From Pseudomonadota bacterium (GTDB lineage: Bacteria > Desulfobacterota > Desulfobacteria > Desulfobacterales > Desulfobacteraceae): DNA of 9,367 nucleotides. This document shows, in pieces, positions 1 through 5,944 of this stretch. Where the stretch lies: the NCBI GenBank assembly GCA_018812385.1, contig JAHJDU010000171.1:1-9367 (forward strand). The letters run 5' to 3'. A program made the position numbers and the translations under genes. Numbering within the stretch: position 1 is the stretch's first letter; every line of letters begins with the position of its first letter. The notes under the pieces are model-generated. The model had not been told where the DNA came from. It made no database searches and saw only the letters and a program-made list of their open reading frames with translations.

Positions 1-421
1 AAATCTAATCCTTGCCTGCTTTGCAAGAAAAGACAACGATCAGATCAAAATGGACAGAAAATGGGTTTTTGATCTTTTCCCCCGGTTAGAGGAGAGAAGA
101 GACCAGCTTGCAGGAACCTTATCCGGTGGTGAACAGCAAATGCTTTCTGTTGGAAGAGGTTTTATGAGTGGTCGTAAAATCATGCTTTTAGATGAGCCAT
201 CCATGGGACTGGCTCCGCTTCTCATGATGGAAATGTTTGATGCGTTAAAAGAAATCAATAAGCTGGGCACCACGATTTTGCTGGTTGAACAAAATGCCCG
301 TCTGGCCTTAAAATTTGCGCAACGAGGTTACGTAATAGAGAATGGATATCTTGTCCTTGAAGGACCTGCAGATGAATTGCTCAATAACCCGGATGTTAAA
401 AAGGCATATCTTGGGGCTTAA
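1..421 (+). CDS. livF: LivF-type branched-chain amino-acid ABC transporter ATPase, 3' part only
   Basis: This is the C-terminal 139 residues of an ABC ATPase; the frame is open to the left edge (first full codon at base 2), so the Walker A region lies outside the window. Visible motifs are the signature LSGGEQQM (codons from about base 122), the Walker B run IMLLDEPSMGLAP with catalytic Glu, and the switch His position replaced by Gln in LLVEQNA. That VEQN motif and the ending in which the last residues read KKAYLGA are typical of LivF, one of the two cytoplasmic ATPases of the LivFGHMJ/K leucine-isoleucine-valine importer. LivF is usually the last gene of such operons, which fits the strong terminator 10 bases after its stop. 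It could instead serve a related HAAT-family importer for urea or amides; the substrate cannot be read from this piece. An ATG at base 50 is internal, not the start. Confidence 0.93.
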   Translation, partial: NLILACFARKDNDQIKMDRKWVFDLFPRLEERRDQLAGTLSGGEQQMLSVGRGFMSGRKIMLLDEPSMGLAPLLMMEMFDALKEINKLGTTILLVEQNARLALKFAQRGYVIENGYLVLEGPADELLNNPDVKKAYLGA

Positions 422-430
422 ACCAAACCA

Positions 431-474
431 ATAAAAAGCCTTGCCAAAAGAAATTCTTTCTCAAGGCTTTTTAT
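431..474. terminator. Rho-independent terminator after livF, probably bidirectional
   Basis: A perfect 13-bp inverted repeat (431-443 against 462-474) with core AAGCCTTG/CAAGGCTT, an 18-base loop, and A-rich and T-rich arms so that both strands end in a T tract. It starts 10 bases after the livF stop. It also lies downstream of the minus-strand small gene at 623-781 and could end both transcripts. Confidence 0.85.
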
Positions 475-622
475 TCCTTTTGCAATGGGACACCCCATTG
501 GTATTCTCCAAATCAAAAACATTCTGCATTACAGCACTTTTTCCAATAATATTTCCTAAACGATAAACTTTTTTAAGTTTCTTCTGAGTTTCCTCGGCAG
601 TTTTCTTGATTTTTTTTAAATA

Positions 623-781
623 TTAGAATTGGTCCTCAGGCATTTTTTTTTGAATTTCTTTTTTGTCTGTCACCTGACAGGCATCTTTCATTCAGGTGGA
701 TATCCCCATTTTAGGAAGGACATAAACCTGCACCAGGATATAAATCCCCAGGAATATTAAAACATAAATCATTTCTTTCAT
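623..781 (-). CDS. Candidate small membrane-anchored selenoprotein (in-frame TGA read as Sec)
   Basis: Reading the minus strand from the ATG at 781-779 gives 29 codons, an in-frame TGA (694-692), then 22 more codons to TAA (625-623). With TGA as selenocysteine the product is 52 residues. Residues 4-23 form one hydrophobic helix (MIYVLIFLGIYILVQVYVL), followed by PKMG and the motif STUMKDAC (Sec30, Cys35), then a Lys/Glu-rich polar tail. GAGG lies 5 bases before the ATG, an excellent ribosome site. A hairpin with a GG-containing loop starts 11 bases after the TGA, as expected for a bacterial SECIS element. Sec-Cys pairs suggest a thiol/selenol redox role at the membrane; Desulfobacterota are known to be rich in selenoproteins. 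That it is a selenoprotein is inference: the alternative is a 29-aa peptide ending at the TGA. I do not recognise a named family. Confidence 0.6.
667..680 (-). promoter_or_regulatory. Bacterial SECIS-like hairpin
   Basis: On the minus strand, stem CTGTC, loop AGGT, stem GACAG, beginning 11 bases and with its loop 16 bases after the in-frame TGA at 694-692. Bacterial SECIS elements are short stem-loops just downstream of the UGA that present guanines in the apical loop to SelB; the E. coli fdhF loop also carries AGGU. The stem is only 5 bp (6 if the A-T at the loop pairs), so the call depends on its position relative to the TGA. Confidence 0.55.
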
Positions 782-866
782 AAGTACCTCATCATTACTG
801 GTTAATTTTAATTAATTTCCAACCCAACAATTAAACATTTAGATAAAAGCAAGGGTTATGCCAGTT

Positions 867-891
867 ATATAAACTATTGAATATAAACTAT
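867..891. repeat. Paired 11-bp direct repeats, possible regulator site
   Basis: ATATAAACTAT occurs at 867-877 and again at 881-891, both perfect, 14 bases apart. They lie in the divergent region between the small selenoprotein candidate (minus) and the zinc-binding protein (plus). A TTGACA reads on the minus strand at 912-907, and TTTATA follows 19 bases further on, inside the right repeat copy. A promoter for the minus-strand gene overlapping the repeats is possible but the spacing is long. Confidence 0.35.
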
Positions 892-958
892 ATATGATAT
901 CGTATTTGTCAAAGAAACGTTACTAACCGAAACCACCATTGCAAAGAGCCTGGATGGC

Positions 959-985
959 GCATTATAAAAGGTTAAGCATTATAAA
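959..985. repeat. Paired 10-bp direct repeats upstream of the zinc-binding protein gene
   Basis: GCATTATAAA is repeated exactly at 959-968 and 976-985 (17-base period), immediately before the ribosome site of the gene at 1001. Such spacing could mark a binding site or overlap a promoter -10 element (TATAAA). AT-rich sequence makes chance repeats easier. Confidence 0.3.
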
Positions 986-1000
986 GAAGAGAGGTTTTAT

Positions 1001-1183
1001 ATGGGCAAATGTATCAATCATCCTGATCGAGAAACCAGTTATATCTGCATGAAACACAATATTTACCTTTGTGAGGAATGTCTGGAATGCCGAGATCCTG
1101 ATATCTATTGCAAATTCAGGCCCTCCTGCCCGATTCATTTTATAACAAAAAAAGGATTCGAATCTTCAAGTGAAATCCAATAA
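1001..1183 (+). CDS. Small B-box-like zinc-binding protein
   Basis: A 60-aa soluble protein with seven Cys and three likely ligand His: C4-x2-H7, C16-x2-H19, C24-x2-C27-x2-C30, then C37, C43 and H46. The order CxxH...CxxH...CxxC resembles a B-box zinc finger, with room for two metal sites. GAGAGG lies 8 bases before the ATG, supporting the start, and the frame ends in TAA. It converges on the RACo-like activator gene (29-bp gap). I recall similar small Cys-rich proteins next to corrinoid-activator genes in Desulfobacterota, but this is memory rather than something visible here. A role as a metal-binding adaptor or protein-interaction module is a guess; no enzymatic motif is present. An iron-sulfur rather than zinc protein is possible, given seven Cys in 60 residues from an anaerobe. 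Confidence 0.82.
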   Translation: MGKCINHPDRETSYICMKHNIYLCEECLECRDPDIYCKFRPSCPIHFITKKGFESSSEIQ

Positions 1184-1194
1184 ATAGTGGAAAG

Positions 1195-1213
1195 AAAAAA
1201 TTTCAATTTTTTT
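1195..1213. terminator. Weak A/T hairpin between convergent genes
   Basis: AAAAATT (1196-1202) faces AATTTTT (1205-1211) around a two-base centre, in the 29-bp gap between two convergent genes and followed by T's on either strand. All pairs are A-T, so this would be a poor terminator; listed because it is the only candidate in this gap. Confidence 0.2.
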
Positions 1214-2799
1214 CAAAATGCGCTCTGCTTTTTCAAAACAGGAAAATTAAGCTTTTGAATAAAAACATCCTGAAAATCCTGATTGCAGGCAAGATCCACA
1301 ATTATAATCTTACTTGCCATCTGTATGGCTTTTTCAAGAAATATTTTATCACAAAGAGCCATAACTGCTCCGGCTCCGGCTGAGTTTCCTGGGACTTCTA
1401 TTCTTGCAAGATCCATGGCAGGAATCATTCCTAAAGTCATCATATCATCTTTATCAAGGAATGTTCCAAAGGCCCCTGCAATGATAATTTTTTCAGGTTT
1501 TTTTATTCCTGCTTCCTTTAGAAGAAATTCAATACCGGTTATCAATGCAGCCTTGCCAAGCTGGACAGAACGAATATCCTTCTGGCTTATGAAGACGGCA
1601 GAACCATTTGCAGAGGAATTTTTTGGCACAAGAATATATTGTTTCTCTTTTGAAAACTCTTTTTTAAACGCTCCATCAGGCGATATGATTGACCTTTGGC
1701 AGAATTGGGCCACAGCACTGATAACACCGGTTCCACAAATTCCTGATGGCTTCAGTTTGGAAGACTTTGAAGGATTAATAAATGTATATTCAACTGAGTC
1801 GTCAGGGTTTTTTATTTGAACCTTATTAATAGCACCGGGGATTGCCTGCATCCCACAGGAAAGGGAAGCGCCTTCAAAGGCAGGGCCGGTTGCACAGGAA
1901 GTTGCAAAAAAACTGTTTTTCGCTTTTAACATCAATTCCCCGTTGGTACCCAGATCCACAAGAAGAGTTCCTTCAGGCTGGTTTTCAAGATCAACCGCCA
2001 GGGAAGCTCCCAGGATATCTCCTCCAATAAAACCAGATACCTGGGGCAAAAGTTGAATTGAAAAGTCTTTTATTTTAAAGCCCAAATCTTTGGAGCGAAT
2101 ATTATTTGCTTCATAAAAAGCCGGAAGATAAGGGGAAACTCCAATGGATTTTGGATCCACGCCAGCAAAGATATGAATCATGGTTGGATTACCCACTGTC
2201 ACCATTTGAGAAATCATCTCTTCATTAAGATCATAAGATGTTAACAATTCTTTGATCCCCCACTCTATGGCCCTGACAACTAATTGTTGCAAATATTCAA
2301 GGTTTTTCTCCTCTTGTCCGATGGCCCCGATACGACTCATGACATCATCTCCATAAAGGGCCTGGGGATTTTTAACGGCCAGTGAAGAAAGCACCTTCCC
2401 CTTGGCAATGTTGCAAAGATAAATGGCAATGGTTGTTGTGCCAAGGTCCGTAGCTATACCATAGACATCCTCTCCAACAACATCTTTAAACCGATTCTTG
2501 AAAACTGCAGGAAGTGATGCAGGCGCTTTGCTGATAATATGGGATGACAGCATTGAAACTTCGGGAATCTCAATGGAAATATCTTCTGAAACTATAAAGT
2601 TACAGGATTCTTTAAATTCAGGATCACCCTTTTCTGGAACAATTTTGACCTGACATTTTTTACAGACACCTTTACCTCCGCAATCAGACCTTAAAAAAAT
2701 ACTATGCTCCATGAGTGATTCCATTAGACTTCTTCCGGATTTTGCTTCAACCTTCCTTCCACGTGGCAAAAGATGAATTTGAAATTTATTATCTGACAT
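1213..2799 (-). CDS. RACo/RamA-type [2Fe-2S] ferredoxin-ASKHA reductive activator (DUF4445, COG3894)
   Basis: 528 aa. Residues 1-80 are a plant-type ferredoxin domain with C40-x5-C46-x2-C49 and C66 (DCGGKGVCKKC) for one [2Fe-2S] cluster. From about residue 113 follows an ASKHA ATPase fold: phosphate-1 motif YGIATDLGTTT (113-123), GNPTMIHIFAGVDP, GFIGGDILGA, phosphate-2 LLVDLGTNGE (279-288), GICGTGVIS (353-361), adenosine motif IIAGAFGTFLD (439-449) and GNSAGAGAVMAL near the end. In the studied family members RACo and RamA, ATP drives one-electron reduction of an inactive Co(II) corrinoid protein to Co(I), needed for methyl transfer. It is shorter than RACo (about 630 aa). AAGGA lies 6 bases before the ATG. 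No corrinoid protein or methyltransferase is in the window, so its partner is unknown. Confidence 0.92.
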   Translation of the reverse strand: MSDNKFQIHLLPRGRKVEAKSGRSLMESLMEHSIFLRSDCGGKGVCKKCQVKIVPEKGDPEFKESCNFIVSEDISIEIPEVSMLSSHIISKAPASLPAVFKNRFKDVVGEDVYGIATDLGTTTIAIYLCNIAKGKVLSSLAVKNPQALYGDDVMSRIGAIGQEEKNLEYLQQLVVRAIEWGIKELLTSYDLNEEMISQMVTVGNPTMIHIFAGVDPKSIGVSPYLPAFYEANNIRSKDLGFKIKDFSIQLLPQVSGFIGGDILGASLAVDLENQPEGTLLVDLGTNGELMLKAKNSFFATSCATGPAFEGASLSCGMQAIPGAINKVQIKNPDDSVEYTFINPSKSSKLKPSGICGTGVISAVAQFCQRSIISPDGAFKKEFSKEKQYILVPKNSSANGSAVFISQKDIRSVQLGKAALITGIEFLLKEAGIKKPEKIIIAGAFGTFLDKDDMMTLGMIPAMDLARIEVPGNSAGAGAVMALCDKIFLEKAIQMASKIIIVDLACNQDFQDVFIQKLNFPVLKKQSAF

Positions 2800-3082
2800 T
2801 TGGATTCCTTAATTAGTTGTTTAATTTTGTTTTATTAAGATTTAATAAAACAAATTATCATTCAACATTATTTATTTGTATTGATCCTTTGTTGCATGCT
2901 TTGCATGAAGCATACCATAATTTATCAATAAATAGATTATTTATCTAATCGAAATAATAATCCTAAAGCCTAAAGGTCGATAAATAGTACTTGACAAAAA
3001 AACAACGATTATCCATCGTATACATTTAAATAAAAGGTCTTTTGACTTATGACGCATAAAAAAAAATAAAAAAAGGAACCTC
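2800..3082. promoter_or_regulatory. Divergent intergenic region between activator and dehydrogenase genes
   Basis: This very AT-rich 283-bp stretch must hold promoters for both flanking genes. Besides the large palindrome listed separately, it has ATAAATA-GAT-TATTTAT (2928-2944), ATGCTT/AAGCAT around a 6-base centre (2896-2913), two TTGCATG copies 9 bases apart (2892-2898 and 2901-2907), and ACGAT-tatcc-ATCGT (3005-3019). TTGACA at 2991-2996 is a perfect -35 box toward the dehydrogenase, but at 17-bp spacing the -10 is poor (CATCGT); TATACA at 3019-3024 is 22 bases away. The ACGAT repeat lies in that spacer, where a repressor or activator could act. No ORF with a credible start was seen. Confidence 0.5.
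2826..2854. promoter_or_regulatory. Perfect 13-bp inverted repeat, probable operator
   Basis: TTTGTTTTATTAA (2826-2838), spacer GAT, then TTAATAAAACAAA (2842-2854): 13 of 13 bases match. It lies 26 bases upstream of the activator gene's start codon on its 5' side. The symmetric two-half-site layout suits a dimeric regulator. It could also fold as a hairpin in the 5' leader of the minus-strand transcript. Confidence 0.5.
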
Positions 3083-4258
3083 ATGAAAATTCTTGTTCTT
3101 GGCGGATGTGGTATTCAGGGAAGAACCGCCTTGTACGATCTGGCATCCGATGTTGCTGTTTCTGAAATTATCTGTGCAGATATCCGGTTTGATGAATTGT
3201 CAAAGATTAAAGACTTTACAGATATGGAAAAAATTACCACGGCAAAAATTGATGCCCAAAACAAATCAGATCTATTTGATCTGTATAGAAAAGTTGATGT
3301 GGTCATTGATCTTCTGCCAAAAGAATTCAAGAGCCATGTCAATGAGGTGGCACTGGAAGCAAAGGTTCATGTGGTGAATACCAATTATATGTATGATACC
3401 CAAAACCTGGACAAAAAAGCAAAACAAGCCGGAATCACCATCATGCCCGAGTGCGGGTTGGATCCTGGGATAGATCTTGTGATTTATGGGGATGCGAAAA
3501 GCCGATTTGACAGCCTGTCCGTGATCAATTCCTATTGTGGTGGATTCCCGGAAAAAAATGCATGTACCAATCCCTTGAATTACAAATTGTCCTGGATCTG
3601 GCGGGGAGTTTTAAGCTCCACCATGAGGGATGCAAGGATCATCAAGGACCAACAGATCATCGAGATTCCCGGTGCCCGGCAACATGATGAATCCTTTGTC
3701 CATGAGATTGCGTTCCCTGATCTTGGCACTTTGGAGGCTATTCCCAACGGAGATGCAGTTTTTTTCACCGATCGCATGGGTCTGACCAAGGCAATTGTTA
3801 ACACAGGCAGGTATTCCCTTCGATGGCCCGGGTGGAGTGCTTTCTGGCGGCCCCTTAAAAAACTTGATTTTTTAAGTGAGGATCCCGTACAAGGTCTTGA
3901 TGGCAAAGTGTCTCCAATGGATTTCATGGAAAAACATTTAGGACCTCAACTGGCTTACCAGGATGATGAAAAAGATCTTGTCGCCATGATCAACATTTTT
4001 GAAGGCAAAAAAGACAATAAAAAAATGCGGCTTACCTCAAGCATGCTCATTGAGAGAGATCTTAAAACAGGGATCATGGCCATGAGCAAGGGAGTTGCTT
4101 ATACAGCCTGTATTGTGGCAAAAATGATTGTCAAAGGCGAGATAAAAGAAAAAGGAGTATTATCCCCCATCATCCATATCCCGGTGGCACCCTTTATGGA
4201 ACGTCTGAAAAAAAGGGGAATTGTAATATCGGAAAAAATGGAAGAACTGGCAAACTGA
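3083..4258 (+). CDS. Saccharopine dehydrogenase-family NAD(P)-dependent oxidoreductase
   Basis: 391 aa. The N-terminus is a Rossmann fold with KILVLGGCGIQGR (dinucleotide motif GGxGxxG at residues 7-13) and the acidic strand-2 end CADIR (31-35). Family marks follow: VVIDLLP (73-79), VNTNYMYD (98-105), ECGLDPGID (123-131), CGGFP (152-156), NPLNYKLSW (163-171), RGVL and the TGRYSLRWPG segment (241-250). This pattern is that of saccharopine reductase and L-lysine 6-dehydrogenase relatives, which form or oxidise imino/amino linkages on lysine-like substrates with NAD(P)H. The true substrate is unclear. AAGGAA before the ATG sets the start. It lies 116 bp upstream of the amino-acid uptake operon on the same strand and may share its physiology, perhaps oxidising the imported amino acid. 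Carboxynorspermidine-synthase-like function is another option. Confidence 0.85.
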   Translation: MKILVLGGCGIQGRTALYDLASDVAVSEIICADIRFDELSKIKDFTDMEKITTAKIDAQNKSDLFDLYRKVDVVIDLLPKEFKSHVNEVALEAKVHVVNTNYMYDTQNLDKKAKQAGITIMPECGLDPGIDLVIYGDAKSRFDSLSVINSYCGGFPEKNACTNPLNYKLSWIWRGVLSSTMRDARIIKDQQIIEIPGARQHDESFVHEIAFPDLGTLEAIPNGDAVFFTDRMGLTKAIVNTGRYSLRWPGWSAFWRPLKKLDFLSEDPVQGLDGKVSPMDFMEKHLGPQLAYQDDEKDLVAMINIFEGKKDNKKMRLTSSMLIERDLKTGIMAMSKGVAYTACIVAKMIVKGEIKEKGVLSPIIHIPVAPFMERLKKRGIVISEKMEELAN

Positions 4259-4295
4259 AAAAAGGATTAACTACCTGGAAACTGAAATATACAAA

Positions 4296-4315
4296 ATTGT
4301 ACCATATTGTACCAT
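4296..4315. repeat. Perfect 10-bp tandem repeat upstream of transporter operon
   Basis: ATTGTACCAT occurs twice head to tail with no gap. The 10-bp period is close to one helical turn, so both copies face the same side of the DNA. It lies 59 bases upstream of the binding-protein ATG, in the 116-bp gap that separates it from the dehydrogenase, and is a likely regulator binding site for the operon. Confidence 0.5.
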
Positions 4316-4374
4316 AAGAGACTGCGGTTTTCACCGTTTAACAAACAACCTAAACCCGTAAAAAGGAGAAAAAC

Positions 4375-5178
4375 ATGATTCAAAAAAAATTAGTTTCAAT
4401 TGTCCTTGCCATTGTGGTGACACTGTTCTTAACCGGTATAAGTTTTGCCGGAACCCTGAGCGAAATTGTTAAACGTGGCGAACTGCGCGTGGCCGTTCAG
4501 TCCGGAGCCGCTCCCTATGCCTTTATTAACAAGAATGGAGTCCATACAGGCTCCATGGTGGATTTCGCCCAGGGAATGGCGGACAGCATGGGCGTTAAAC
4601 TTGTAGTTCTTGATTTTGACTGGGACGGTCTGATTCCTGCTCTTTTGTCCGGAAAAGCCGACATCCTGGCAGCTGACATGACCCCAACGCTTAAACGAGC
4701 CCTTAAAATTTCCTTTGCAGATCCCTGGATTTATGTTCAGCCCTGTATTTTTACTAAAACCGGGGCCAGCTATCAGACCCTTGAAGATGTGAACAAGCCT
4801 GATGTAACTGTTGGGGTTCTTTTGGGATCCACGGGCGAAACCATTGCCAAACAATACCTGACCAATGCCAAGATCAAATCCTATAAAGGCGGCGGTAGAA
4901 TGGTTGTCCAGGCTCTGCTCGCCGGCCATGTGGATGCCGGAGTCAATGATGACTTGGCAGTTCTTACTGTGCTTCCGGATTTTCCACCCAACTCCATCCG
5001 GCTTCTGGACAAACGCCTGGGCCAGGGTAAAGACCCCCTTGCCTTTGCCATCCGCCATGAATCTGTAAATCTGTGGCAGTGGATCAACCTTTATTTTGAA
5101 ACCATCCGGGCCAATGGCACCTATGATAAAAATATTGCCTATTGGATGGAAGGCATAGAGTGGAAAAAAGATCATTAA
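4375..5178 (+). CDS. Periplasmic amino-acid-binding protein of a polar amino-acid ABC transporter (SBP family 3)
   Basis: 267 aa with a classic signal peptide: KK at 4-5, a hydrophobic stretch 6-20, and probable cleavage after SFA (residue 25), leaving a soluble periplasmic protein. The family-3 fold shows in GELRVAVQSGAAPYAF (35-50), VDFAQGMADSMG, WDGLIPALLSGKADIL (83-98), MTPTLKRALKISFADPW (102-118), and VDAGVNDD (186-193). R108 aligns with the Arg that grips the substrate carboxylate in HisJ-type proteins, and D192 is in place for the amino group, so an amino-acid ligand is expected; which one cannot be said. AAGGAG lies a few bases before the ATG, the strongest ribosome site in the operon, as usual for binding proteins made in excess. 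It is the first gene of the transporter operon. Confidence 0.92.
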   Translation: MIQKKLVSIVLAIVVTLFLTGISFAGTLSEIVKRGELRVAVQSGAAPYAFINKNGVHTGSMVDFAQGMADSMGVKLVVLDFDWDGLIPALLSGKADILAADMTPTLKRALKISFADPWIYVQPCIFTKTGASYQTLEDVNKPDVTVGVLLGSTGETIAKQYLTNAKIKSYKGGGRMVVQALLAGHVDAGVNDDLAVLTVLPDFPPNSIRLLDKRLGQGKDPLAFAIRHESVNLWQWINLYFETIRANGTYDKNIAYWMEGIEWKKDH

Positions 5179-5216
5179 CAGAATCGAGTCCATAAGATGT
5201 AAATAAAATCAAATCC

Positions 5217-5253
5217 GGTGTGCGCCCGCAACTTTCCTTTTGGGGCGCACACC
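5217..5253 (+). promoter_or_regulatory. GC-rich intercistronic hairpin between binding protein and permease genes
   Basis: GGTGTGCGCCC (5217-5227) and GGGCGCACACC (5243-5253) form a perfect 11-bp stem with a 15-base loop, 38 bases after the binding-protein stop. No T tract follows on the plus strand, so it is not a normal terminator. Hairpins in this place often protect the binding-protein mRNA 3' end, keeping that protein in excess over the membrane subunits. Confidence 0.65.
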
Positions 5254-5273
5254 CCCAAAAAATGGATGGCGCC

Positions 5274-5942
5274 ATGCTGGTTGATTTTAATTTCAGAATC
5301 ATATTTGAGTATCTGCCCCTGTTTTTAACCGGGCTGAAATCCACATTTTTGATTTCCATAATATCAATTGCCCTTGCCCTTGTAACCGGAATCATTGCAT
5401 GTGCCTGCAGGATTTCTGGTATTAGAACCCTTCGGTATCCTGCCATAGCCTATATTGAGATTATCCGGTCCACTCCCCTTCTGGTCCAGATCTATTTCCT
5501 TTATTTCGGGCTTCCCACCCTGGGCTTAAGAGTCCCCGAAATCCAGACCGGAATCCTAGCTTTGATGCTGAATTCAGGGGCTTATATTGCAGAAATTATC
5601 CGGGCAGGAATCACCTCTGTGGATGATGGTCAACTTGAGGCCGGGACAGCCTCGGGCCTTAACTATTTTCAGAGAATGCGGTTTATCATTCTTCCCCAGG
5701 CACTGGGGGTCACCATTCCCCCGCTACTGGGTCAGAACATTGTCCTGGTCAAGGATTCAGCCCTGCTCTCTCTGATATCAGTCATGGAATTGACCAGGTG
5801 CGGTCAGACCATGACATCGGAACGTTTCATGCCTGCAGAAGCCTTTTTTACAGTGGCATTCTTCTACATGTGCATTTATTTCTGCCTCAAGTCATTGGCA
5901 GACTGGTCCCAGCGAAAACTTATCTTCAGGGAGGCCTATTAA
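5274..5942 (+). CDS. Polar amino-acid ABC transporter permease (HisM/HisQ family), first subunit
   Basis: 222 aa from the ATG at 5274 (MLVDFNFRIIFEYLP). The frame is open further up to GTG 5220 and ATG 5262, but those lie in or next to the intercistronic hairpin, while 5274 has GGATGG just upstream and gives the usual family length. Several hydrophobic helices are visible, including about residues 22-45, 65-80, 92-110 and 185-205. The inner-membrane EAA loop that docks the ATPase is clear: EAGTASGLN (122-130) to LPQALGVTIPPLLGQN (140-155). IEIIRSTPLLVQIYFLYF (61-78) is the family's conserved second segment. It should pair with the next permease as a heterodimeric channel in the cytoplasmic membrane. 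It stops 2 bases before the next start, so the two are translationally coupled. Confidence 0.92.
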   Translation: MLVDFNFRIIFEYLPLFLTGLKSTFLISIISIALALVTGIIACACRISGIRTLRYPAIAYIEIIRSTPLLVQIYFLYFGLPTLGLRVPEIQTGILALMLNSGAYIAEIIRAGITSVDDGQLEAGTASGLNYFQRMRFIILPQALGVTIPPLLGQNIVLVKDSALLSLISVMELTRCGQTMTSERFMPAEAFFTVAFFYMCIYFCLKSLADWSQRKLIFREAY

Positions 5943-5944
5943 TT

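Noticed and set aside
692..781. The small minus-strand gene as a plain 29-aa peptide ending at TGA
   Set aside because: Not excluded, but a stop would leave the SECIS-like hairpin and the following 22 open codons with Cys35 unexplained; the Sec reading accounts for all.
1283..1819. 178-codon plus-strand ORF inside the activator gene
   Set aside because: It is antisense to the well-conserved ASKHA domain and shows no domain of its own.
2991..3024. Complete sigma-70 promoter before the dehydrogenase gene
   Set aside because: TTGACA is perfect, but no good -10 box exists at 16-18 bp spacing, so it is only mentioned within the regulatory region.
4429..5193. Long minus-strand ORF (254 codons) opposite the binding-protein gene
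   Set aside because: The plus strand has a signal peptide, all family-3 binding-protein motifs and a strong ribosome site; the antisense frame has no recognisable motif.
5217..5253. Hairpin after the binding-protein gene as an intrinsic terminator
   Set aside because: No T tract follows on the plus strand, and the downstream genes belong to the same transporter.
5798..5944. Upstream extension of the second permease to 5798
   Set aside because: It would overlap the first permease by 145 bases; the ATG at 5945 has its own ribosome site and gives the normal family N-terminus.
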